Virus record (IMG/VR): IMGVR_UViG_3300025131_009739
Span: 1-64,000 of that record
Reading direction: 5' to 3' (one strand)
Length of the DNA: 64,000 bases
Source of the DNA: a virus
In this document: one piece after another, positions 40,907 to 48,670 of the stretch
Layout of the letters: each line of letters starts with the position of its first letter
How positions within the stretch are numbered: the stretch's first letter is position 1
Position numbers and translations under genes: made by a program
Notes under the pieces: model-generated
The model's database searches: none
Told to the model about the DNA's origin: nothing
The model's input: the letters and a program-made list of their open reading frames with translations, nothing else

Positions 40907-42895
40907 TTAATCCATTCCATAATATTCAATGATGACAGTTAATGTGCCAGCGGATGAATTAGTTGTGCCGTTTCCTGTACCAGCATTACAAATGTATACA
41001 TACTGATCTGAAGAGCCGTTTCTTACAGTGTCCCTGCATATCCAAACTTCTTTTGGATCATTTTTCAAATCAATATCTTCTGCGCTGGCGCTGTCTGTAC
41101 TATCAGTATTTGTTACTCCGGCGCCTAGTAATTCAGTTCCGGAAGAAATAGAAGAATCCGCGTTGGTTCCAGAAGTTGCAGACATTTGAACATTTACTGC
41201 GTGTGTCGACAGATTGCTTGCAGTTTTTACCACGGCAACAACGCTTGTTATAATAGCGTTCGCTGGAATTTTAACTGCCGGTAGTTCAACAATAACTGTA
41301 TTGTCGCCGCTATCAGCATATCTAATGTCCTGATCGATAGTAATAATATGTTTACCAGAACCAATACTAAATAGACCGCCGGCAGGGGTCATAGCGATGT
41401 CGCCGTCAGGGGAAATTGTTAAGTGGCCGGCGGTTCCGCCGCTATCTTCAGTAAGTATTGTCGTTGCGCCGTTGGCTGTAGTGGCAATTGCAAAGTAGTT
41501 GTCTGTGTTGTCGGCACTCTCAATTACTAGGTCGTACGACGACGCCGCGTCGGGTGTGTTGAGTATCATGCCGATGTTTGTATCAGCGCCCGTAGCGACG
41601 GCGCTGACTCCTATGCAAAAAGACGTGCCATTGGTGTGACCGGTGGCGGTGAATCGTCCGCCCGTACAGATTCCAAACCCGGCGTCTTCGGCATAAGAAA
41701 ATGTAGCAGCTGCGTTGATACCGGACAAGAAGTTAACTCCGTCTGTGGCTGTTGTGTTGTCCACCGAGCAATAGATGCCAGTAGTAAAATTGGGGCCCTC
41801 GCCCATGCCCGGATAGTTCCCGGCCGTAGATGCACCTGTTTTATCAACATCAACATGAAGACCAATTACGTTGGCGAGGTCTGTGTCAGAATAGTTTTTA
41901 TCTATACTCATGCCAGTGGTGCCGCCATCAGACTGAACATGCAAAGCAATCGCGCCTGTTGCAGAGGCATTTTCTTGTACAATTTCAACAGTGTTCCTGG
42001 TGCTAGTATTTGAAGAATCATCCTCAACGTACAAAGCATTTCCAGTTGTTAGGCCGGCAGATGTTATGCTAACCTCACCTCCGGAGGTAATTACCAATGC
42101 AGGCGCTGTGCCTAGAGTGCCGTTGCCATTTTCAATGATAAGTTTATCACCGTCGCTGTCATCGCAGCCAATAGCCCATAAGGTGCCGCCGCCAAGTTGA
42201 AATTCAATTTTTGGATCCCCGTTGGCGGCAGTGTTGTTAATTTTGAGAGCAGTGTTGGCGCCGTCGCCCTTTAATTCAAGACCAACGTTGTGATCATGTG
42301 TCATAGTAATATCTGAGTCGGCGCCAAAATATAATGCAGCCGCGTCGTGACCCAAGCCAACATCTCCTGAAATGCTTCCAAATGAATTGGCGCCGGCGCC
42401 CAAGGACCAATCAATAACTCCGTCATCGCTGTCGCCACGAATTTCAAAGCCAGTTGTAACAGTGCCATCGTATTCAGCAACGCTCATACGGAGCTTGCCT
42501 CTTTCTGTCCCGTTAGAAGCGTCACCAATAAAAGTAGTGATTCTAGCAAACTCTTCTTGCTCTCCAGCATCATTATCGCCATACCAACTTATTGTTCCAA
42601 TATTATCATCGTCTGCGGCTGTTCCAGCTGATCTATCTTTCTTGAGCGTCAGCCAGGCACCGTTAATATCATTGGTGGTGTTCGTTATAGTAACATTTGG
42701 CTTGTTAGCGGTGGCCGATTCGAAAGTGGGCGCCTCGCCTTTTGAAGTAATAGAACCACTAACACCTAAAGTATTACTAAAATGTGCGGCTCCTGCAACT
42801 TCAAGACCTCCTGAGCCAGAAATTACTCCAGCGGTATCGACTGGCTGATCAACTGGGCTGGAATCAAATCCTCCACCTTTTCCAAAACTAGGCAT
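40907..42895 (-). CDS. Repetitive virion structural / fibre-like protein
   Basis: 662 residues rich in Gly, Asp, Thr, Ser and Ala. Contains GADSDITMTHDHNVGLELK, a module that also occurs repeatedly in the two larger proteins at 51493 and 54248. N-terminal part shows VSGSITSKGEAPTFESATA; C-terminal 140 residues form a separate beta-rich domain ending LTVIIEYYGMD. The repeats suggest a trimeric beta-helical fibre or appendage. It lies in the head gene cluster, so head fibre or decoration is also possible. The function is inferred. Confidence 0.7.
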   Translation of the reverse strand: MPSFGKGGGFDSSPVDQPVDTAGVISGSGGLEVAGAAHFSNTLGVSGSITSKGEAPTFESATANKPNVTITNTTNDINGAWLTLKKDRSAGTAADDDNIGTISWYGDNDAGEQEEFARITTFIGDASNGTERGKLRMSVAEYDGTVTTGFEIRGDSDDGVIDWSLGAGANSFGSISGDVGLGHDAAALYFGADSDITMTHDHNVGLELKGDGANTALKINNTAANGDPKIEFQLGGGTLWAIGCDDSDGDKLIIENGNGTLGTAPALVITSGGEVSITSAGLTTGNALYVEDDSSNTSTRNTVEIVQENASATGAIALHVQSDGGTTGMSIDKNYSDTDLANVIGLHVDVDKTGASTAGNYPGMGEGPNFTTGIYCSVDNTTATDGVNFLSGINAAATFSYAEDAGFGICTGGRFTATGHTNGTSFCIGVSAVATGADTNIGMILNTPDAASSYDLVIESADNTDNYFAIATTANGATTILTEDSGGTAGHLTISPDGDIAMTPAGGLFSIGSGKHIITIDQDIRYADSGDNTVIVELPAVKIPANAIITSVVAVVKTASNLSTHAVNVQMSATSGTNADSSISSGTELLGAGVTNTDSTDSASAEDIDLKNDPKEVWICRDTVRNGSSDQYVYICNAGTGNGTTNSSAGTLTVIIEYYGMD

Positions 42896-42915
42896 ATTAG
42901 TACGTTCTCCTCAAT

Positions 42916-43377
42916 CTAAGTTGTCCCATTATCAAGATCAGTTGTAAGGCCAGATCCTGTAAGATCATACATCTCACGTCCTTCAATACCAGTTAACGCT
43001 GCAAATAATTGAAAACCAGACCCAGCATTTAATGCTGTAATATATACTTCTTTACATTTAACAGGAAAGTTCATAGACTCTTCATCGCCATCCAGCTGAA
43101 TATAATGGTGCGCGCTGATCACATTTGCTGAGCCCGGGCCATGGACAAGGCCACCATTTCCAGTTGTTGCAGCGGAACTAGTAGAATTAAAATGTACTCT
43201 TATTTTTGGGGTTGCGCCTGATCCGGATGCAATAACTGTAAAACTATTTGTCACTCTTGGAAATTCAACTTTTACTTCTTGCGCGCCGCCGATATCAGCT
43301 GACCCAGTTATCCATGGTTGGCCAGAAACCATATAAGCAGCTGAATTTCCTAATCCTGATTTATAATTATGTGGCAT
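42916..43377 (-). CDS. Small structural protein of unknown function
   Basis: 153 residues, beta-rich, with GQPWITGSADIGGAQEVKVEFP and VTNSFTVIASGS then KIRVHFNS and NFPVKCKEVYITALN. It seems a single compact domain with no enzymatic motif. Lies in the head gene group next to bS21 and a fibre-like gene. Could be a capsid decoration protein, from size and position only. Confidence 0.6.
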   Translation of the reverse strand: MPHNYKSGLGNSAAYMVSGQPWITGSADIGGAQEVKVEFPRVTNSFTVIASGSGATPKIRVHFNSTSSAATTGNGGLVHGPGSANVISAHHYIQLDGDEESMNFPVKCKEVYITALNAGSGFQLFAALTGIEGREMYDLTGSGLTTDLDNGTT

Positions 43378-43405
43378 ATTTTTCTCCTACTCACAGCTCT
43401 TTTTA

Positions 43406-43618
43406 TTAATTAGTTTCTTGTTTAGCTTTCAACTTGTCTAAGACAGCTTTTCTTCTCTTTTTAAGCCTTCTCTTAACTTCAGATGGTTTTTCATAATACC
43501 TTCTTTCTCTAGCCTCTTCAATGATTGTTTCTTTCTTTACTTTCTTTGTGAATCTTTTTATTGCTCTCTCAATATTTTCGCCTTTTCGAATAACTGTCTC
43601 TACATTGATTGATTTCAT
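43406..43618 (-). CDS. rpsU: Ribosomal protein bS21 homologue
   Basis: About 70 residues: VRKGENIERAI-type opening (VIRKGENIERAIKRF), then KKVKKETIIEEARERRYYEKP and a Lys/Arg-rich helix KRRLKKRRKAVLDKLK. This order (an IERAIKRFKR helix, EARRREFYEKP, basic tail) is characteristic of bS21, the small-subunit protein close to the anti-Shine-Dalgarno region of 16S rRNA. Phage copies may replace host bS21 and bias ribosomes to phage messages. I chose ATG 43618 because AAGGA lies eight bases upstream; a longer frame at 43648 would overlap the preceding gene. It lies within the head gene cluster. Confidence 0.88.
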   Translation of the reverse strand: MKSINVETVIRKGENIERAIKRFTKKVKKETIIEEARERRYYEKPSEVKRRLKKRRKAVLDKLKAKQETN

Positions 43619-43623
43619 ATTTC

Positions 43624-44058
43624 TTATCCTTCTGCCAATGTTTTCCACATATTAGCATTTTTCATAAAGCCTGATATATCGACTCCAGGATCACTTGGGT
43701 CAACACCGGAGAGGGCGGACTGTGGCGAAGTTGTATCTCCTGGAGTTCCAGCGTTTGCTATTGGGGCTGTGCCTTCAAACAAATCAACTCCGTTATAAGA
43801 GCTTTTACCAATAGCATCTAGCATCTTTTTTCTTGTTTCGTTTATCTTTTTAGATTTCTTTTGTTTTTCTTGCAGTTGCATTTTATTAATTTTATCTTCG
43901 TTATCTTGTTTTTGCTCAACAACTAATTGCTGTGTTCCTCCGAGGCCTTTTACAACTTCAGCGATGACACTAGATAAAATACCTTCCTCAAAAAGAGTTT
44001 CCTTTACGCATTCTTTAATAAGTGGTTTTAACACTTTTTTAAGATCTGTCTTTTTCAT
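43624..44058 (-). CDS. Prohead core-associated protein
   Basis: 144 residues. Helical N-terminus (MKKTDLKKVLKPLIKE, then TLFEEG) of the same style as the LKxIIKEEL module; a Gln/Lys-rich middle; a Gly/Pro/Ser-rich linker; and a C-terminal NANMWKTLAEG, similar to the ends of the scaffold (DRWKTLAGIS) and of the neighbour at 44062. Likely an internal head or core protein processed by the prohead protease (inference). Confidence 0.65.
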   Translation of the reverse strand: MKKTDLKKVLKPLIKECVKETLFEEGILSSVIAEVVKGLGGTQQLVVEQKQDNEDKINKMQLQEKQKKSKKINETRKKMLDAIGKSSYNGVDLFEGTAPIANAGTPGDTTSPQSALSGVDPSDPGVDISGFMKNANMWKTLAEG

Positions 44059-44061
44059 TAC

Positions 44062-44391
44062 TTAACCTTTTAAAATCCCAGCCATTTTTTTCCAACGTGA
44101 GAAAGTGTCAGACTCTTGAAGTGGAAGCGCTAATTGTTTTGGCTCCCTTGCAGGTTTAGTTGCAGGTGGCTTTTCGGACTTGCCTAATCCTTTGACACCT
44201 CCAGTTACACTTCCAAGTTTGGAAACCCAATGTTTAATTGTGTCCCACGTGCCTTCAGTAACAACGCCTTCATTGAGCTGGTTTTCAAATTTTTTCAAAT
44301 CATGAATCATTCTCTCTAAAAGAAGGTATGTTTCAATTTCTTCTTTAATAACCCGTTTAATTGACTTTTTTGCAACTTTGTCATTCGACAT
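44062..44391 (-). CDS. Prohead core-associated small protein
   Basis: 109 residues. N-terminal helix with KKSIKRVIKEEIETYLLLE, a central KKFENQLNEGVVTEG, a Lys/Pro linker, and C-terminal ESDTFSRWKKMAGILKG, sharing the W-K-x-[LM]-A-G ending with the scaffold. Adjacent to the prohead protease. Likely a core or internal protein; small T4 analogues are gp67/gp68. Inferred from place and shared motifs. Confidence 0.65.
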   Translation of the reverse strand: MSNDKVAKKSIKRVIKEEIETYLLLERMIHDLKKFENQLNEGVVTEGTWDTIKHWVSKLGSVTGGVKGLGKSEKPPATKPAREPKQLALPLQESDTFSRWKKMAGILKG

Positions 44392-44392
44392 T

Positions 44393-45004
44393 CTATTTGT
44401 TCCTTAATATATTATTTAATGCACGGTTTATTCGGTCTGCTTTTGTGAATATATCTTTTGTAACATTTTCATGAAGTTGTCTTGGTGTCATATAAGCACC
44501 AGTTGTTGAAGGTTCTGAAACCATATCAAAACAAATCAGTTGAAAATCATCTTCGACCATTGTATTTCCTTCAGATTCGTGAACTGAGCCCATTCCTCTC
44601 GAAGAAATGCCAAGTTTTACTCCAGCATTTACAAGTTCTTTTAATACTTGACCAGAAGGAGTATTAAGAACTTGAATTTTCCCCATTACAGCGCCCTTGT
44701 CCCACCAAATATCAGTTACAAGGTGAGAAGCATTCTTTAAATTAATAACTGAATCATCGGGATGGTCAAGTTCGCCTAATGCTCTTCGTTCTTTTACAAG
44801 TTTTTTATAATTATTCGTTTCTCTCTCAAGAATGGGGCCGGGATAGACGCGCCCATTACCATTTCTGGTATCTGCCCTCTGCATAACACCACTAAGGAAC
44901 ACATGACCTTCTTTAACCATTTTCTTTTCGGCTTCAGTTAGGAAATCTTGACAAACGCCGCCTTCACAAAGTTCATAGTATTCTCTTAATAGCAATTTTG
45001 ACAT
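44393..45004 (-). CDS. Prohead core protease, gp21-like
   Basis: About 203 residues from ATG 45004, which has AAAGGA at good distance; the longer frame to 45049 adds unrelated residues. Serine protease of the T4 gp21 type: NGNGRVYPGPILERE near 48-62, the catalytic His in LGELDHP (His81), NTPSGQVLKEL and LGISSRGMG (catalytic Ser134 or 135). Cleaves the core and the capsid protein propeptide during maturation. The neighbouring core genes are its probable substrates. Confidence 0.9.
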   Translation of the reverse strand: MSKLLLREYYELCEGGVCQDFLTEAEKKMVKEGHVFLSGVMQRADTRNGNGRVYPGPILERETNNYKKLVKERRALGELDHPDDSVINLKNASHLVTDIWWDKGAVMGKIQVLNTPSGQVLKELVNAGVKLGISSRGMGSVHESEGNTMVEDDFQLICFDMVSEPSTTGAYMTPRQLHENVTKDIFTKADRINRALNNILRNK

Positions 45005-45052
45005 AGTCACGATCCTTTGCAGCACCTTCTCACTGGCTGCAGCATCCATTTA

Positions 45053-45349
45053 TTATCTGTCCAAATGTTTAAATTCATGTTTAACTCCGTTGTCTCCAAA
45101 TAGTGTACATAAGATATAAGATGTTCCAGAACTCAAACATCCTAATAGAAAATAATTAACAATATTATTATCAAATATAAATAGTTCTGTATACCTGTTT
45201 ATGCCTACTAAAAATACACCAACCCAGAATCCCACACACATGGGACAATGGAAGAAATGATGTTCTGGTCTTATTTTATCGAATACTGAACCATACACCA
45301 AAATTTGCGTTAAACCGTAAGCACAAAGAATAAAATATATTAGCCCCAT
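45053..45349 (-). CDS. Small integral membrane protein with CPMC motif
   Basis: 98 residues, about three membrane segments. HFFHCPMCVGFWVGVFL and LLGCLSSGTSYILC match the general pattern of the DUF1360 family (CxxCxGFWxG), also known from bacterial membrane proteins of unknown function. An odd member in a head operon; possible roles are assembly at the membrane or modification of the host envelope. No function known to me. Confidence 0.7.
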   Translation of the reverse strand: MGLIYFILCAYGLTQILVYGSVFDKIRPEHHFFHCPMCVGFWVGVFLVGINRYTELFIFDNNIVNYFLLGCLSSGTSYILCTLFGDNGVKHEFKHLDR

Positions 45350-45350
45350 T

Positions 45351-45899
45351 TTAATACCTGTAAAATGATGTCATACCATAAGGACCGCGAATATATCCCG
45401 GGATAAGAGATCCTTTTCTTTCTTCATGCGGGACTTCTCCAAGTTCTGTTGAATCTTCTGAGCTTGGATCTGTCAATTGTTCTATTTCGTCCTCTTCATC
45501 ATATCCATATATGGCATAAAATTCTTTTTCTTCTTTTAAGTATTCCCATATATTATACAATGCGGAGTCTATAGCGCTTATCTCTTCATTTATCGATACA
45601 GCAAGTTTAGCTTCTAACGACCCATAAATATTACCACCTTGAATATTTGCAAGTTCTACGACACCTCTCTTTCTTAAGAAAGAAAACAATCTTTCTTGGG
45701 CTTCATATACTTGATCTGAAAAATTCTTTTTAGCCAATGCTAAAACCTTTTGAGTTGCTGGTATTATAACAATATCTATTTCTTTATGATCAAAAATCAT
45801 TACGTTGCCATCAAGACTTTTTCTAGCATTTAAACTAATAGTTTCCTGAACGGGCTCCATGTTGGCGGCCAATTTATTTATTGTAATATTAATAGCCAT
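45351..45899 (-). CDS. Conserved head-region protein, unknown function
   Basis: 182 residues. N-terminal strand-rich start INITINKLAANMEPVQE, then MIFDHKEIDIVIIPA, a helical middle (AQERLFSFLRKRGVVE) and an acidic, unstructured end finishing GYIRGPYGMTSFYRY. Sits between portal-side and protease-side genes; may be part of the core or vertex. No family recognised. Confidence 0.65.
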   Translation of the reverse strand: MAINITINKLAANMEPVQETISLNARKSLDGNVMIFDHKEIDIVIIPATQKVLALAKKNFSDQVYEAQERLFSFLRKRGVVELANIQGGNIYGSLEAKLAVSINEEISAIDSALYNIWEYLKEEKEFYAIYGYDEEDEIEQLTDPSSEDSTELGEVPHEERKGSLIPGYIRGPYGMTSFYRY

Positions 45900-45901
45900 T
45901 A

Positions 45902-46723
45902 TTAACTTTTAATCTCTTTTACTAAATCTTGAATTTTCAAAACTTTATTTATTAAAGCTTTATCAATTTTTTCTTTTTTAAAGTTTTCTAGAATACTCAT
46001 AACTTCTTTTGTTTTTGTCAACATGTCTAAATCATCTTGAACTTCTTTCATGTCCAAAGCACTTGAAATGTTTTCTTTGAGTCTGGTTATTTCTTCATTT
46101 AAATAAACTTTTAATTCTATACCATTATCTAAAAAAGAAGTGATGTATTTATTTAAAAGTGTTTTCTGTTCTTCTAGCAATTTTTCTGAATATTTGCCAT
46201 TAAATCTCTTAACAAAAGACTTATAGACCAAATTACCCATAGTTTTCATATTTGTATCTTCTTTCTTGTTTCCATAAGTTAGTCTTCCAAATATATTTTG
46301 CTCAAGCAAAATTTTCTTCTTAATTGAATTAATATTGAAAACTTGATAAATCGTTGCTAAATCTTTATAGTTTGGTACGAAGTTTGAAAAGATTGATTTT
46401 GATACTATTTTATTAATTTTGTTAATTAATTTAGTTTGTTCAGCAAACAATCTTTTTTTATCAATGGTAGAATGCTCTTTCTTAACTTCAAAAATTAATT
46501 TTTCTGCCATGTTTGGAGACAGACCATATGTCTCATTTAAAGTACTATAAAGTTTTAATTCACGATAAAGAAGAGTGTCTTCGTTAAAATGTTCTTTGAT
46601 AACTAAGATGATCTGATCTTTGTTTTTGTCATCTTTATTAATAATCGACTTTGTTAGTTCTCTTATCAAAGATTCATAAAGAAAAGCAGTATTACGCTTC
46701 TTGTTGTGTTTTAGTTTCATCAT
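45902..46723 (-). CDS. Conserved head-region protein following the portal, unknown function
   Basis: 273 residues, almost all helical and charged. The N-terminus MKLKHNKKRNTAFLYESLIR is a form I associate with a conserved gene beside the portal of marine T4-like phages. Its first codons overlap the portal gene end by 32 bases. The rest has repeated helices (LLEEQKTLLNKYITSFLDNG). Possible internal core or portal-associated protein; no activity predicted. Confidence 0.65.
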   Translation of the reverse strand: MMKLKHNKKRNTAFLYESLIRELTKSIINKDDKNKDQIILVIKEHFNEDTLLYRELKLYSTLNETYGLSPNMAEKLIFEVKKEHSTIDKKRLFAEQTKLINKINKIVSKSIFSNFVPNYKDLATIYQVFNINSIKKKILLEQNIFGRLTYGNKKEDTNMKTMGNLVYKSFVKRFNGKYSEKLLEEQKTLLNKYITSFLDNGIELKVYLNEEITRLKENISSALDMKEVQDDLDMLTKTKEVMSILENFKKEKIDKALINKVLKIQDLVKEIKS

Positions 46724-48662
46724 CCTTTAACTCCAATTCTGCAATCAAATTTCGAACCTGATGGTTGACTTCAAATAGTTTCACTTCCTCATTATAAGTA
46801 GTATCTTTTTCTTCAGTTAGCCCTCTTCCCAGCGTTAATAAGTCTGAGGCCCCGGGGTATATATTTCTCTTTGTATTTTTGCCTGTTTCATAAGCAAATT
46901 GAGATCTCATGTTGCTTCTTCTAGCTGCTCTTTTTCTCCCGTCATCCGTTACGGGTTTATACCACTTTCCTTTTGATTTAGAAGTTGTAGTTTTACCATC
47001 TTTCCTTCTTTTTGCCTTATACCAATCTTCATCACGTTTAGCCGGAGGGGTCAAAAGAGCTGTTTCGGCTTCTTCGGCCGGGGCCGCTTCTCCCCCAAGT
47101 TCTTCACCACCTAATTCCTCACCACCTAATTCCTCACCTCCGAGTTCTCCTCCAAGCTCTCCTCCAAGTTCTCCTCCAAGCTCTGCGCCGCCTAGGCCAG
47201 CTTCGTCTCCAGCAGCTTCTTCCCCGACGCCTTCGAGTGAAGCTTCAAACTTGCGATCATAAAATAGCTCTCGTTGATTCCTCTGGAACTCTTCGTCAGA
47301 AAGATTAAATACATTCTTAGCGACCCAGCGCTTGCTAAAAAATCCTTCTGTAGCAGAATTAGCTGTATCAAACTTTGTTTTCCAGTTCTCAAGCTCTTGA
47401 AGTTCAGCAATTTTAGACGGATTATTCAGACTTAACTTGAAAGAAACCAAATCTTCATTTCTAAAACCTAAAGTAAACAAATGAACAATGCCAATTTTTT
47501 CTAACTCTGAAACGATTGACCTTTGAAGTCTTTGGATTGTCCTTGCAAAACGAATATCTTTTTGGGCAAGAGTTGTTTTGTCTTCCTCCGCTCCTTCTCC
47601 TCTGAAAAGATAAGCCTGCGGGATCTTAAGTGCTGCAAATAATTTATCTTTTAAATATTTGACATCATCAATGTCTCCGGTATAAGAGCCGCCTGCGACT
47701 GTTTCAATCTTTGTTCCCGTTTCACCTCCTCGAACAGGGATAAAATAGTCTTCTTCTATGCTCAAAGGATTATAACGTAAATCAACACGACCAGTACTAG
47801 AATCAACAACTTGGTTACGCTTCATTTGCGTCATGGCCTTTTGCATGAACTGTTCGACATCTTGTGCTGGAATGCTCCCAACATCAATATAAAAAGCTCT
47901 TCTTTCCGGGGCCCTAACAATTCTATATGCCATCATAGCATCTTCCAAAAGAATTAACTGGCGCCAAATTCTTCTTGCCGGCTCCAAAACGCTTGTACCA
48001 TAAGGAGCATACTTATCATTTCCAAGTACACGAAAATGAGCAACTTGCCAATTTTCTAAAGTTAATCCTGCAGAGTTCCATTGATATTGAATATAATTTG
48101 GATTCTCGGGATCTAATCCTTCTAGTCTTTCAACTTCGGAATTGGGGATTCCAATTGCATTTCTAACTCCAAGCTCTTCATCGATATCTATATACAATAT
48201 ATAGTCACCGAACTTACACATTGTTCTGGCCCAGCCAAAAAGATTAAATTCAAGATTAAGAGTTTTGCGATAAAGGCTATCAAGAATATTTTTTATTTCT
48301 TCATTTGGACACCGTATTGTTAAAAGTGATTGTAGTTCGCTCGAAGTTGTCATTTCGTCAGCATACACATCCATAGCAGAAGCTATAATTGGTTCATATT
48401 CCATTTGTTCAAAATCTGCATATCTTTCAATGCGATTTTGATTTGCCATTATGTTAGCGGTAAGATTTTCAAACGGATCATATGATGTCTTTTTGAACTG
48501 TTTGCCGGCGGCCGATTGAAATTTGTATTTATCTAAATTTCTTCTCTTGTCCTTTTTTGGGGATTCCCTACGATAATTAATAATAGGGCCTGATAACAAC
48601 CTTGTTAGTCTTTTAAATAATCCTGATTCTGGATTTCTTGGATTGTTTGTTTTTTTAGCCAT
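46692..48662 (-). CDS. Portal protein, gp20-like
   Basis: 656 residues. ENLTANIMANQNRIERYADFE, MEYEPIIASAMDVYADE, FGWARTMCKFGDYILYI and LKIPQAYLFRGEG are the conserved gp20 blocks. The dodecameric portal forms the DNA entry vertex and the terminase dock. The C-terminal part contains a Gly-Gly-Glu-Leu repeat (about 490-540) from a short tandem DNA repeat and a basic tail, both absent from T4 gp20 as far as I know. Downstream of the large terminase gene, as in T4 order. Confidence 0.92.
   Translation of the reverse strand: MAKKTNNPRNPESGLFKRLTRLLSGPIINYRRESPKKDKRRNLDKYKFQSAAGKQFKKTSYDPFENLTANIMANQNRIERYADFEQMEYEPIIASAMDVYADEMTTSSELQSLLTIRCPNEEIKNILDSLYRKTLNLEFNLFGWARTMCKFGDYILYIDIDEELGVRNAIGIPNSEVERLEGLDPENPNYIQYQWNSAGLTLENWQVAHFRVLGNDKYAPYGTSVLEPARRIWRQLILLEDAMMAYRIVRAPERRAFYIDVGSIPAQDVEQFMQKAMTQMKRNQVVDSSTGRVDLRYNPLSIEEDYFIPVRGGETGTKIETVAGGSYTGDIDDVKYLKDKLFAALKIPQAYLFRGEGAEEDKTTLAQKDIRFARTIQRLQRSIVSELEKIGIVHLFTLGFRNEDLVSFKLSLNNPSKIAELQELENWKTKFDTANSATEGFFSKRWVAKNVFNLSDEEFQRNQRELFYDRKFEASLEGVGEEAAGDEAGLGGAELGGELGGELGGELGGEELGGEELGGEELGGEAAPAEEAETALLTPPAKRDEDWYKAKRRKDGKTTTSKSKGKWYKPVTDDGRKRAARRSNMRSQFAYETGKNTKRNIYPGASDLLTLGRGLTEEKDTTYNEEVKLFEVNHQVRNLIAELELKDDETKTQQEA
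47090..47190 (-). repeat. Short tandem repeat coding for GGEL/GGEEL in the portal gene
   Basis: About 100 bases of degenerate 12-15-base repeats that encode seven or so copies of GGEL and GGEEL. The first group (GGEL) has 12-base units, the second (GGEEL) 15-base units with nearly the same DNA. Such repeats change copy number easily. Confidence 0.75.
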
Positions 48663-48670
48663 ACTCTTGT

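Noticed and set aside
42916-43377. Possible Soc/Hoc-type decoration protein
   Set aside because: No sequence resemblance to known decoration proteins that I can see; kept as unknown structural protein.
47090-47190. Repeat array considered as a CRISPR
   Set aside because: Units are 12-15 bases, in frame and coding for GGEL in the portal protein, with no spacers.
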